Numbered from the stretch's first letter, positions 24,007-31,837 are shown. The stretch is 32,535 bases of DNA from Anaerolineae bacterium clx_CAG2 (GCA_014155705.1 JAAEKA010000300.1:1-32535), one strand, 5' to 3'. Numbers and translations are program-made. Notes: generated from the sequence alone by a model not told the origin.

Positions 24007-24840
24007 TTACCCGTTGGACTTAGGCGAGTCTGACGTGGGCGTGACGATGATCGTGCCGTCTGGCCCGACCACCATGGTCGTTTCCTTGGGCTGAGACTCA
24101 GCAGGTGCAGCCGGCGGCGCAGACTTGGTGACGCTGGCTTGCGGCTTGGTCTGCTTGCCCTGACCGATCTGGGCGTAGAGGTGTACCGTCACCAGCGTGC
24201 CAAGCATAGTAGCGGCCGGCAGCGTCAGGACCAGTCCGATTCCGCACAGCAAGATACCGATCACGCTGCCGACCAGGACCAAGGCCAGCGTCAGCAAGGT
24301 GGAAAGGATCACGGCGATCACCACGTCGCCAATGTGGTCGCGGGTCCAGACGTAGATGGCGTTGAACTGAAAGCCGCTGCCCAGCTCGCCGGTCTCGGCC
24401 AGGCGCAGGTAGATGGCCGGCGTAACCAGCGCCACGACGATGCCCCACAGCAACATCAGGCACGATGCGACAGTGAGCATCATAACGCCCGAGAAGTTGA
24501 GCAGGCCGCTGTTCAGGTTGAGCATGCTGTCGCCGATGCCGGTGAAGACGTTCAGGACGATCAACGGCAGGCTCCAGACGAACAGGATCAGCAGCAGCTT
24601 GAGGCCCTCGATCAGCCACTCGCCCCAGCGGTCGCGCCACTCAGGCAGCGGCCGGGCCGAGCCGGCGCGCACGTTGCGCAGCACATCCAGGCTGTAGCCG
24701 CTGACGATGGCCAGGCCCAGGAAGCCGACCAGCACAAAGGTCAACGGGATGCTGACCAGCAGGATCAGGCTGCCGATCAGGATTTTTGAGAACCAATCCT
24801 TGTCCTCAAAGATGAAGCGAATTGATTTACCGACGTCCAT
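24007..24840 (-). CDS. DUF4013 membrane protein, copy 2
   Basis: Paralogue of the downstream DUF4013 gene, 277 residues, starting MDVGKSIRFIFEDKDWFSKI with about six hydrophobic segments and GYSLDVLRNVRAGSARPLPE, then WRDRWGEWLIEG. The C-terminal tail is soluble and rich in Lys, Pro and Thr (QTKPQASVTKSAPPAAPAES) and differs completely from copy 1, while the membrane core is conserved. The tails may therefore specify different partners. AAGGAG is seven bases before the ATG. A stem-loop terminator and a fresh promoter separate the two copies, so they are independently controlled in spite of being tandem. Function unknown. Confidence 0.88.
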   Translation of the reverse strand: MDVGKSIRFIFEDKDWFSKILIGSLILLVSIPLTFVLVGFLGLAIVSGYSLDVLRNVRAGSARPLPEWRDRWGEWLIEGLKLLLILFVWSLPLIVLNVFTGIGDSMLNLNSGLLNFSGVMMLTVASCLMLLWGIVVALVTPAIYLRLAETGELGSGFQFNAIYVWTRDHIGDVVIAVILSTLLTLALVLVGSVIGILLCGIGLVLTLPAATMLGTLVTVHLYAQIGQGKQTKPQASVTKSAPPAAPAESQPKETTMVVGPDGTIIVTPTSDSPKSNG

Positions 24841-24934
24841 GGTTGTTCTCCTTCGTATGGCACGCAGTTGTGTAAGGTTTCCAGGTGCGCACTCGAAAGT
24901 CTATACGCAGGATCGTGGGTAAGGTTGCAGGAGG

Positions 24935-25762
24935 TTAAAAAGGCAGCCCCATCTCCGCCGTCAGCCAGGCGCGCAGCAGATTGATCCCCAACAGCATAAT
25001 CAGCGCCAGGGCCAGGCCGGCTGTCAGCAGCGGCAGGGCGTCGCGCCAGCCTTCAGCCCGTCCGTCACGGCGCAACGCCAGCGTCATCAGCATCGTGGTC
25101 ACCATCGTCAGCATCATCAGCGTGCCAGCGACGCTGAGCAGGGCCAGCGGGTAGAGCAGCGGCGTCCACTCGCTGCCTACGCCTGCTACGATCAGCCCCA
25201 CCAGGCCCAGCAGCAGCAACACCTCGCGCAGGCTGCCAATAGTCGGCCGTGGGTCGGGCCGGGCCCATAGGGTCACGTTGAAAAAGGGCAGCACCAGGCT
25301 GATCAGCGCCACGCCCTGCATTGCACCGGTGGTGGTGCGCAGGATGTTGTGCGGTTCGTACAGATGGGGCGCGCCTGGGAAAAGGGTCAGATAAGAGTTG
25401 AAGCCGTCTATGGCCCACGCAGCGAGGAAGCCCAACAAGACAACGATGACAGGCCCTGGCGGCAACTTGGCGGCTTTTGCGCGGCCCAGGACCAACAAGA
25501 GCGCCAGCCCGCCCAGCGCGCCCAGGAACTGACCGCTGCAACGCGCACATAGCGGCAGTTGTCGCCCGCCAAAGAAGGGTGAGCGGATGGGAATCTGATG
25601 GCAAACACCGTAGCCCACATGGTCGGCCTTGTCCAGCAGTCCGCCAGGCGTGATGAACCAGATGACGACGATCACTGCCAGCCCGCCGGCCAGCAGCAGC
25701 CAGTCCAGCCAGGGTGTATGGTTCGGAGAGGGGAGGGCGTTAGGGGGTACATCGTGCTGCAT
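24935..25762 (-). CDS. DUF2085 membrane protein
   Basis: This 275-residue protein has about seven hydrophobic segments. The markers of DUF2085 are GYGVCHQIPIRSPFFGGRQL (CHQ at 54-56) and PLCARCSGQF (CARC at 72-75): paired cysteines and a histidine between the first membrane segments, which may bind metal or form a disulfide. The rest (AWAIDGFNSYLTL, then PHNILRTTTGAMQGVA) is also typical of the family, whose function is unknown. GAGGA lies seven bases before the ATG. A promoter with a perfect TATAAT lies upstream, divergent from the asparaginase promoter. It shares the strand with the DUF4013 genes but is separated by 94 bases. Confidence 0.88.
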   Translation of the reverse strand: MQHDVPPNALPSPNHTPWLDWLLLAGGLAVIVVIWFITPGGLLDKADHVGYGVCHQIPIRSPFFGGRQLPLCARCSGQFLGALGGLALLLVLGRAKAAKLPPGPVIVVLLGFLAAWAIDGFNSYLTLFPGAPHLYEPHNILRTTTGAMQGVALISLVLPFFNVTLWARPDPRPTIGSLREVLLLLGLVGLIVAGVGSEWTPLLYPLALLSVAGTLMMLTMVTTMLMTLALRRDGRAEGWRDALPLLTAGLALALIMLLGINLLRAWLTAEMGLPF

Positions 25763-25791
25763 GGGAAATCCTCGTCTGACGGACAGACCAA

Positions 25792-25821
25792 ATTATACCT
25801 GACTCCGAACGTGGACGCCAA
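25792..25821 (-). promoter_or_regulatory. Promoter for DUF2085
   Basis: On the minus strand a perfect TATAAT (25792-25797) with TTGGCG (25816-25821) 18 bases upstream. The leader includes GTCTG-TCCGT-CAGAC, a small hairpin or operator. A perfect palindrome, GTGAGCTCAC (25823-25832), abuts the -35. Confidence 0.6.
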
Positions 25822-25918
25822 CGTGAGCTCACATGCGTGATCGCCGGGGATCAATCCCACCGGCCATAGAACTGCGCCGGATCAATGCGCCTTGAGATGG
25901 CGCGTCCGCTGGGAGCAG

Positions 25919-25947
25919 TTGCGGCTTTGGCGCTGCTGCGCTACAAT
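25919..25947 (+). promoter_or_regulatory. Promoter for the asparaginase gene
   Basis: TTGCGG (25919-25924), a 17-base spacer and TACAAT (25942-25947). Transcription would start at about 25954, inside the heptamer array, so the repeat is in the mRNA leader. Confidence 0.55.
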
Positions 25948-25950
25948 CGT

Positions 25951-25990
25951 TCACGCATCACGCATCACGCATCACGCATCACGCATCACC
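25951..25990. repeat. Tandem heptamer array in the asparaginase leader
   Basis: Five perfect copies of TCACGCA (25951-25985) plus TCACC. The array lies 28 bases before the ATG and just after the candidate -10. Copy-number change here could alter the leader. Confidence 0.92.
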
Positions 25991-26017
25991 GAACCTGTCT
26001 CATCGAAGAGGCCCACC

Positions 26018-26998
26018 ATGCCATCACGTCCCCGCATCCATTTCGTCGCCACTGGCGGCACCATCGCCATGCGCATCGACCAGGCTACCGGCGGCGCTGT
26101 CCCGGCTCTGTCTGGCGCCGAGCTGACTGAGGCTGTGCCCGGCCTGCAGTTCGTCGGCCAGATCGACGTCGAGGAGTTCGCCAACATCCCCAGCGAGCAC
26201 ATGCAGCCGGAGTTCTGGCTGCGGCTGGCCCGGCGCATCCAGGATATCGTCGACCAGGACAGCGCCGACGGGGTCGTCGTTCTGCACGGCACCGATATCA
26301 TGGAAGAGACCGCCTTCTTCCTGGACGTGACCGTGCCTACCCCTGTCCCCATCGTCTTCACCGGCGCGATGCGTTCGGCCAGCGACCCCAAGGCCGACGG
26401 TCCATCCAACATCATGGACGCCGCGGCCGTGGCTGCCAGCGCCGATGCGCGCGACCGCGGCGTGGTCATCGTGATGCACGGCGACATCCACTCGGCGCGC
26501 CGCGTGACCAAGATCGACACCTCGGCGGTGGACGCCTTCGAGTCGATCATGCCGCCCGACCTGGGCAAGGTGCGCAGCGGCCTGGTGGAGTTCAGCGCGG
26601 CCTGGTCGCCGCGCGTGCACGTGCCGCTGCCGGAGCAGTTGCCGCGGGTGGACATCATCTACATGTATTCTGGCGTGGACGATTTCGCGCTGAGGGCGGC
26701 GCTGGAGCGGGGCGCAACCGGGCTGGTGATCGCCGGCGTCGGCGCGGGCAACGTCAACCAGGCATTGTTCCAGGGGATCAACGAAGCGCTGGCGGCGGGC
26801 ATCCCTGTGGTGATCTCCAGCCGCGTGCCCTATGGCGGCGCGCAGCCGCTCTACAGCTACGCCGGCGGCGGCATGGCGCTGCGCCGCGCCGGCGCCATCT
26901 TTGCACGCGATCTCAATCCGCAGAAGGCGCGGGTGTTGTTGATGGTGGGTTTGGGAGCGGGATATGATCGACAGGGACTGGAGGGTTTGTTTGTCTAG
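26018..26998 (+). CDS. L-asparaginase
   Basis: Hydrolyses L-asparagine to aspartate and ammonia; cytosolic here, since no signal peptide is present. The 326-residue protein from the ATG at 26018 starts PRIHFVATGGTIAMRIDQAT, with the nucleophile Thr in GGTIA (motif 1). VVVLHGTDIMEETAFFLDVT carries the second catalytic HGTD. VFTGAMRSASDPKADGPSNI and GVVIVMHGDIHSARRVTKID follow in the standard order. The C-terminal half with GLVIAGVGAGNVNQAL and VPVVISSRVPYGGAQPL type motifs completes the fold. GAAGAGG six bases before the ATG supports the start; longer frames upstream come from the repeat. Type I or II cannot be told apart with certainty. Its stop overlaps that of the convergent DUF5615 gene. 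Confidence 0.95.
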   Translation: MPSRPRIHFVATGGTIAMRIDQATGGAVPALSGAELTEAVPGLQFVGQIDVEEFANIPSEHMQPEFWLRLARRIQDIVDQDSADGVVVLHGTDIMEETAFFLDVTVPTPVPIVFTGAMRSASDPKADGPSNIMDAAAVAASADARDRGVVIVMHGDIHSARRVTKIDTSAVDAFESIMPPDLGKVRSGLVEFSAAWSPRVHVPLPEQLPRVDIIYMYSGVDDFALRAALERGATGLVIAGVGAGNVNQALFQGINEALAAGIPVVISSRVPYGGAQPLYSYAGGGMALRRAGAIFARDLNPQKARVLLMVGLGAGYDRQGLEGLFV

Positions 26999-27351
26999 CC
27001 GCGCCACGAGTTCAGCCAGCGCAGTTGACCGCTCCAGTCCTCAGCGTCGGTTTCTGAGAGCACGCGGTCAAGGGCAGCGATCAGTTGGCGCAGAGTCCAT
27101 TTGCTTTGCGCTGCAAGGATGATGCCGCCGTGGCGGGGATGGCGTTGGGCCAGGCGCGCAGAATCGGCGATGTTGAAGGTGAAGATGCAGCGGCCTTGTG
27201 CGGCGGCGCCAAGCAATTGGGCTTCATCGCTGGCATCGAGGTGCATCCATGGGTTCGGCGTGCGCGTCACGTCGTGGCCGCGCCCAACGAGGGCGTTATG
27301 AAGCTGCTTGCTGGATGCGTCGGCGTCCAGGTGCAGCCGTGGCTTAGACAT
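26995..27351 (-). CDS. DUF5615 PIN-like protein, toxin-like partner
   Basis: This 118-residue protein matches the DUF5615 pattern: LHLDADASSKQLHNALVGRG near the start, with acidic residues at 9 and 11, and IFTFNIADSARLAQRH with Asn60 and Asp63. Such PIN-like domains are thought to be nucleases in toxin-antitoxin pairs with DUF433 proteins, which is exactly the neighbour here. The start overlaps the end of the DUF433 gene by eight bases, so translation is coupled. Activity is inferred; family members have had little direct testing. Its 3' end is convergent with the asparaginase gene, with both stops in one CTAG. Confidence 0.88.
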   Translation of the reverse strand: MSKPRLHLDADASSKQLHNALVGRGHDVTRTPNPWMHLDASDEAQLLGAAAQGRCIFTFNIADSARLAQRHPRHGGIILAAQSKWTLRQLIAALDRVLSETDAEDWSGQLRWLNSWRG

Positions 27352-27742
27352 CCGCCGGCTCCAGCGTTTCCTCGGTTGCGATGGCCGCGTCGATCTCGGC
27401 CCGGTGAGCCTGATAGAACATCAGCGCCTCCTCCACCAGCGACGGGCTGATGTTGTACTCCTCAGCGATCTGGATCGGAGACATCTCCCAGTGGGTGGAA
27501 GCGGTAACGATGGTCTGCACGCGCAGGTTGGTCCCGCGCAGCACCGGCTTGGGGTGTCCGCTGGTCCCGCGCCGGTAAGCAATGCGAGGGAATGCCGGAT
27601 CGGAGATCTGGCTGCGCAGGTCGCCAACTTTCTCGGCAACTGCCCACAGCACGAATTGATTGAGCGAAATGCCCTGGCTGTCAGCCAGGGTCTCTGCGTC
27701 TTGCTTGAGTTGGCTAGGAAGACTGAGAGGATAGCGCGCCAT
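27344..27742 (-). CDS. DUF433 antitoxin-like protein with N-terminal ribbon-helix-helix
   Basis: The 132-residue product starts at the ATG at 27742 with GGAG seven bases upstream. Residues 1-40 (ARYPLSLPSQLKQDAETLAD, then ISLNQFVLWAVAEKV) look like a ribbon-helix-helix DNA-binding domain, as in CopG or HicB-type antitoxins. Residues 62-118 are the DUF433 domain (PVLRGTNLRVQTIVTAS, WEMSPIQIAEEYNISPSLVE). DUF433 alone is usually about 75 residues, so this is the longer fused form. It would bind its own operator and neutralise the DUF5615 partner. Candidate operator sequence is present upstream (ATAC-GATGTT-GTAT near 27777), but weak. Confidence 0.87.
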   Translation of the reverse strand: MARYPLSLPSQLKQDAETLADSQGISLNQFVLWAVAEKVGDLRSQISDPAFPRIAYRRGTSGHPKPVLRGTNLRVQTIVTASTHWEMSPIQIAEEYNISPSLVEEALMFYQAHRAEIDAAIATEETLEPADV

Positions 27743-27860
27743 GGTTGATCTCCAATTCGTCAGTTGATGCCTTATACGATGTTGTATGTGATATTTTAGG
27801 TAGCTGCGCAATCCTGTCAGGTATCTGTTGACACCCAAGATGGTGTTGACTTATGACGTT

Positions 27861-29168
27861 TCATGCCCATGCTTCCACGCGCCGCGACCCATGCGCCTGC
27901 ATCGTGAGATAGGCCACCTCGGCCAGCAGCGACGCAGTCAGGGCCAGCGCGGCCGTGACCACACCTGGCCAGGGCAGCACGCGTACACCGCCCAGCACCA
28001 CCGCTAACAGCACGACGATGTTGATGGTCGTGGCCACGGTGATCGCGCCGGTGCGACTGAAGAAGACCAGCACGCCGCGCTGCCATGAGGTCAGCACGGT
28101 CAGCGCAGGCACCAGCACCAGCAGCGCGGCCGGCACACGGGCCAGCGCCGCCAGGTCAGCGGGCAAGCCGGCCACCCCGGTGAACCACAGGTTGGCCAGT
28201 GGCGTCAACATCACGGCCGCGGCGATGCCCGTTAGCGCCAGCGCCAGGCTGTGCGAGAAGCGGCGCAGCGCCTGATAGCTGGACTGATCGGACAGCAGCG
28301 CCACCACTACCTCTTGCAGCGCCACTCCGCCGCTGCGCAGCAAAAAGGTCAGCCCGCTGATCACCGGCCACACCGCCAGCGAGTCCAACGGCAGCGGTCC
28401 CCGGCTCAACCCCAGGCTGACGATCGGCTGCGCGGCCAGGTTGATCAGGGAGGTCATGGCCAGGGGGGTGTAGAAGCGCAGCAGGTAGGGCCGGGCCAAC
28501 ACGAAGTCGCCCGCCTTATGGGCCGACAGATGTTGGCGCACCACGGGGCGCACCAGCACGCCGGCCGCGGCCGCATCAGCCAGCACGCCCGCGCTGATGG
28601 CCAGTCCTGCCACGCTGGCGCCGGCAATCGTGCCGATACGGAGACCGGCCAGCGCCACGGCCGCAGTGGTGACCAGGCGAATAGCGGTGGTGACGAAGAG
28701 AAACTGGGTGCGGCCATAGCGGATCATCACCCCCTGCCACATGCGTCGGTAGGCGATCGCGCCGGTCCAAGGGGTCATCAGCAGGAAGGCAATGCGGCTG
28801 GGCTCGATCACCTCGGCCGGCGCGCCCACGATCTCAGCCAGGATCCAGGCATAGAGCGGCGTCAGCCCCAGCAGTAGATGCAGTCCTGTCAGCCCCCAGG
28901 CCATGATATGGGTGAAGCGCATCAACATCTGGTAGGCCTGGCGGCTGCGGGCGAGCGCCGTGCCCAGCGTCAAGAACATGATCACCGGGCTTTCGATGAT
29001 CAGCGCCATGGCAAAGGTCAGTCCATAGGCTGCCAGATTGAGCTTGGGCTCCGGCAGGCGCGCGATGACCGCGCTGAGCGTCGGCTGCTCCAGCGACATC
29101 AACAGCCACATGGCCCCCAGTGGCAGCCACAGGCGCAGGATGCGCCGTTGAGTTACGAATTCGGTCAT
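27861..29168 (-). CDS. MATE/MOP-like multidrug or lipid flippase family membrane protein
   Basis: This 435-residue protein from the ATG at 29168 has about twelve hydrophobic segments and no soluble domain. The layout (two halves of six segments, RFTHIMAWGLTGLHLLLG in the first and RFSHSLALALTGIAAAVMLT in the second) fits the MOP superfamily. The pattern ESPVIMFLTLGTALARSRQA followed by YQMLMRF also recalls ANK/ANKH-type proteins. I am not certain of the subfamily, and the substrate cannot be read from sequence. The next start upstream (29204) lacks support. No strong ribosome site is visible before the ATG. A CGCCAAGGCGC repeat separates it from the M14 gene. Confidence 0.75.
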   Translation of the reverse strand: MTEFVTQRRILRLWLPLGAMWLLMSLEQPTLSAVIARLPEPKLNLAAYGLTFAMALIIESPVIMFLTLGTALARSRQAYQMLMRFTHIMAWGLTGLHLLLGLTPLYAWILAEIVGAPAEVIEPSRIAFLLMTPWTGAIAYRRMWQGVMIRYGRTQFLFVTTAIRLVTTAAVALAGLRIGTIAGASVAGLAISAGVLADAAAAGVLVRPVVRQHLSAHKAGDFVLARPYLLRFYTPLAMTSLINLAAQPIVSLGLSRGPLPLDSLAVWPVISGLTFLLRSGGVALQEVVVALLSDQSSYQALRRFSHSLALALTGIAAAVMLTPLANLWFTGVAGLPADLAALARVPAALLVLVPALTVLTSWQRGVLVFFSRTGAITVATTINIVVLLAVVLGGVRVLPWPGVVTAALALTASLLAEVAYLTMQAHGSRRVEAWA

Positions 29169-29198
29169 GAGTGTACCAGATCTTGGCCCACACAAAGG

Positions 29199-29247
29199 CG
29201 CCAAGGCGCAAAGGATGGCAACCCTGTGCGTTCTTGGCGCCTTGGCG
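29199..29247. repeat. CGCCAAGGCGC inverted repeat
   Basis: CGCCAAGGCGC (29199-29209) and GCGCCTTGGCG (29237-29247) are exact reverse complements around 27 bases. Similar GGCGCCAAGGCGCAAAG units are, from memory, frequent between genes in Chloroflexota and some Deltaproteobacteria. It fills most of the gap between the M14 stop and the MATE-like start. Confidence 0.85.
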
Positions 29248-29272
29248 TGCGGCGCTTTTCTTTAAGACCCGC

Positions 29273-31180
29273 TTACGGCGTGGGCTGGCCGAAGTAGGAC
29301 GCAATAATTTGAAGGTCGGCGATGTCGATCAAGCCGTTGCCCGCGCCGCTGTCGTTTACGTCGAAGATATAATCATACGCGCTATAGTGCCAGGCAGCCA
29401 ACAGCCCTTCTGCCGCTTGCGTCACGTCCAGCACATCTAACTGTCCGCTGCAGTCCAGGTCGGCGTAGAAGCAGGTCACATCAAAGGACGCGGCCGAAAA
29501 CGGCCCCCAGTTGTTGCCGGCGTCCTTGCCGCGCACCAGCGCCGTGTAGCGACCGCGGCCCAGTCCTGCGGTGCTGATTGTGGCTGTGACGTTCTCGATC
29601 GTCGAGTTGAAGCTGCCGTCGACGGCCGCCATGGTCGCGCCTGTGCCGGGATCGCCCGGGGTGGCGCCTCCCTGGCGCACCAGGTACAGCTCGGCCGCGG
29701 CGATGGCCTGGCTGCCGTTCTGGGTGTCGTTGATCTGTGCGGTGACGGTGAGCGGATCGCCCGACGGCAGGCTGGCCGGGCCGGCTGTCACCGTGCGCGC
29801 GTCCGGCCCGTAGACCCGCATGTAGGGCCGGTCGGCTATCGACGCGGCGTAGCGCAGCAGCGGCAGCATGTTGTTGATGATGTTGGGTACCAGGGTACAT
29901 GTGGTGAAAAAGTCGTTGCCGTCCAGTTCGATCACGTAGGCTGGCATGCCTAACTCGCCATAGGCCCAATCGCGCGTATTACCGCTGACCGGGTAAAGCG
30001 AATACTGCCAGCCGTAGACGGGAGAGACGGTGTAGGTGCGCATCTTCTGGGCGATGGCTACCAGTTGTGCGTTGTTAGGCGCCAGCGCTGACGTCCAGCC
30101 CCACGGCACCAGGATCACGCCGCCGCTGACGTAGTTGTGCAGGTTGATCAGCAGGCCAGTGGCATCCAATGGGGCCAGATCGTTGTCGCCAGGCCCTCGT
30201 TGATCGGGGATAATCGAGCGTACGAAGTTCTCGTAGGCCAGGATCTCCGGCTCTGACCCGGCCACCGGCCCGCGGTAGTCCTGCGCGCAGACGGCCGTGC
30301 TGCCCCCGCCAGCGACGTCCCACTTGAAAATGTGGTTGCGGTTCAGGTCGACGCCGTAGTGGCTGCTGCTGGTGGGCGGCCAGGCGCAGGCGTTCGAACC
30401 GGCGATGCCATTGTTGCCATTCTTGCGCCAATACCAGGGGTTGCCAGTGTAGGGCGGTTCTGTGCCGATGCCCATCTCCACGAGCGCGCGGCCGTCGGGG
30501 TTGCTGGTCAGGGCTACGTAGATCTCGCGCTGGTCCAGCAGCCAGGTGATGTTAGCGTCCAGTCCGTAACCTCCAACCAGCGTCTCGATGAAGGCCTTGG
30601 CCAGCTCAGGCGTCGGCAGCTCGCGGGCGTGGATACCGCCATCGGTGAAGAAACGGCCGGTCTTCGGGCCGGCCGCCAGCTCGTTGGTGATCCTAGCCAC
30701 CAGCAGATCATGCCCGCCCAGGTATTGGCCGCCGGTGGTGAAACAGCCGCCTTGTTGCTTGCACCACGAGTCGCCGTAGTCGATTACCTCGACCAGGTTA
30801 GGGTAGGTCAGTTCGTAGGCGTACAGCCAGCTAACCAGCGTGTCCAGCCGGTTGTAGCAGGCCGGCCAGGCATCGGGTGCGTCGGGCGCGCGACCGGCCA
30901 CGGTCACGCTATAGCCCCGCGCGCTCAACTTGTCGATCTCAGATTGGGTCAGAATGACTTGCGTTGCGCCAGCCTCCAACGCCTCGTCCCATTCGGGCAG
31001 CAGTCGAGCCAACGCCGCTGCCTCTGCGCTGCTACGGATAGTCAGATCGACATAAAAACGCGCTTCGGGCTGGGATGGCGGCTGTGGGCCTGGAGCGAAC
31101 GGCGTGGGCGCCGCCCCAGCGGTGTTCGAAGAGAAGATGAGCAATATGATCAGCAAGGCCGCAGCAAGGGATGATTTCAT
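29273..31180 (-). CDS. Secreted M14 zinc carboxypeptidase with dockerin-like C-terminus
   Basis: The ATG at 31180 is chosen because a signal peptide follows at once (MKSSLAAALLIILLIFSSNT, then AGA); AAGGA lies ten bases upstream. Of 635 residues, a propeptide region covers about 40-100. The peptidase core has Zn ligands HARE (184-187) and His348 in LLINLHNYVSG, substrate residues NRN (280-282) in GVDLNRNHIF, and the catalytic Glu at about 419 in AYVIELDGN: all M14 residues present. A beta-rich segment follows (about 455-570). The last 66 residues (ADLDCSGQLDVLDVTQ, then VNDSGAGNGLIDIADLQIIA) are a paired calcium-binding repeat like a type I dockerin. Role: extracellular peptide degradation, possibly anchored through a cohesin-like partner. 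No cohesin is in the window. Confidence 0.93.
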   Translation of the reverse strand: MKSSLAAALLIILLIFSSNTAGAAPTPFAPGPQPPSQPEARFYVDLTIRSSAEAAALARLLPEWDEALEAGATQVILTQSEIDKLSARGYSVTVAGRAPDAPDAWPACYNRLDTLVSWLYAYELTYPNLVEVIDYGDSWCKQQGGCFTTGGQYLGGHDLLVARITNELAAGPKTGRFFTDGGIHARELPTPELAKAFIETLVGGYGLDANITWLLDQREIYVALTSNPDGRALVEMGIGTEPPYTGNPWYWRKNGNNGIAGSNACAWPPTSSSHYGVDLNRNHIFKWDVAGGGSTAVCAQDYRGPVAGSEPEILAYENFVRSIIPDQRGPGDNDLAPLDATGLLINLHNYVSGGVILVPWGWTSALAPNNAQLVAIAQKMRTYTVSPVYGWQYSLYPVSGNTRDWAYGELGMPAYVIELDGNDFFTTCTLVPNIINNMLPLLRYAASIADRPYMRVYGPDARTVTAGPASLPSGDPLTVTAQINDTQNGSQAIAAAELYLVRQGGATPGDPGTGATMAAVDGSFNSTIENVTATISTAGLGRGRYTALVRGKDAGNNWGPFSAASFDVTCFYADLDCSGQLDVLDVTQAAEGLLAAWHYSAYDYIFDVNDSGAGNGLIDIADLQIIASYFGQPTP

Positions 31181-31221
31181 GGCTGAATGTTCCTTTTTGG
31201 GGCGGGCAAATTGACCGTTTG

Positions 31222-31249
31222 ATTGTATCTGAAATAGGTCAATGCGCAA
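31222..31249 (-). promoter_or_regulatory. Promoter for the M14 peptidase
   Basis: On the minus strand TTGCGC (31244-31249), a 16-base spacer and TACAAT (31222-31227). The start codon lies 41 bases beyond the -10. It is divergent from the promoter at 31285. Confidence 0.5.
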
Positions 31250-31284
31250 GCAAGCGCACACGTGCTGCGACTGTCGCCCGCGTT

Positions 31285-31313
31285 TTGCTTGCAGTTGGGG
31301 GATATGCTATACT
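31285..31313 (+). promoter_or_regulatory. Promoter for the small unknown gene
   Basis: TTGCTT (31285-31290), a 17-base spacer and TATACT (31308-31313); the start codon is 31 bases beyond the -10. The -10 is good and the -35 is half-consensus. Confidence 0.65.
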
Positions 31314-31344
31314 GGCCTCATCTCTAAAACGGAAGGTGCCACTC

Positions 31345-31542
31345 TTGGAAAAGCGTCTCGCTCGATCCTATCAGATCGAAACTCCGCCCCAGGTCAGGAA
31401 GAGCAGCAGCAACCAACTGCCGCGCGATTTGATCCTGGCGCTGATGGTGCAGGGATATCCGTTGGAAGAGTTGTTGGAGTTCTTCCCGATGTTCACCCTA
31501 GACCAGTTGATGTTGTTGCTGGATGAGGATATCATCCACTGA
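31345..31542 (+). CDS. Small hypothetical protein, 65 residues
   Basis: I chose the TTG at 31345 because GGAAGG is about eight bases upstream and a promoter ends just before. The longer open frame would begin upstream of that promoter. The product starts MEKRLARSYQIETPPQVRKS with a basic N-terminus, then LPRDLILALMVQGYPLEELL and a hydrophobic/acidic C-terminal half (EFFPMFTLDQLMLLLDEDII), which looks like three short helices, perhaps a helix-turn-helix-like bundle. I recognise no family. It has a complete promoter, ribosome site and perfect terminator, so it is a real transcription unit rather than chance coding. Confidence 0.7.
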   Translation: MEKRLARSYQIETPPQVRKSSSNQLPRDLILALMVQGYPLEELLEFFPMFTLDQLMLLLDEDIIH

Positions 31543-31563
31543 TTGTGTTGCTTGAACGTTGGC

Positions 31564-31601
31564 AATCAAAAGGCCCTGGCTTCTGCCAGGGCCTTTTGAT
31601 T
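31564..31601. terminator. 17-bp bidirectional intrinsic terminator
   Basis: AATCAAAAGGCCCTGGC (31564-31580) and GCCAGGGCCTTTTGATT (31585-31601) pair perfectly with a TTCT loop. The stem ends in an A/T-rich part, giving TTTT in the right place on the plus strand, 21 bases after the small gene's stop. Confidence 0.9.
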
Positions 31602-31631
31602 CGGTGTTTCAGAATGAGTTGACGCCCAGTC

Positions 31632-31837
31632 ATTGCGAGTGGCGCATCCCGCTGCGGCAGGATGAGCCATGACAACGAACTCCCGACGTGTCAAGCTGAG
31701 GCCGAAGGGACCAAAGCATCTCGCGGTGGAAGTACCCAGGCAGCCGTCTACGGCGAAGCAACACCTGCACGTGCGCCACAGGTGCAAGTGCAGGTGTTGC
31801 TTCGTCCACTCCGGTGAGCTGCGGGATGCTACGCAAT
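31632..31837. mobile_element. MITE-like element with imperfect terminal inverted repeats
   Basis: The left end reads ATTGCG...GCATCCCGC (31632-31652) and the right end GCGGGATGC-TA-CGCAAT (31821-31837), reverse complements apart from a 4-base spacing difference. Inside is a 17-bp perfect palindrome: CGAAGCAACACCTGCAC (31754-31770) and GTGCAGGTGTTGCTTCG (31788-31804). The roughly 200-base element has no convincing coding region. It covers the interval between the terminator of the small gene and the RHS fragment; no other gene is seen there. Confidence 0.5.

Noticed and set aside
25951-25990. TCACGCA array as a CRISPR
   Set aside because: A 7-base unit without spacers is a simple tandem repeat.
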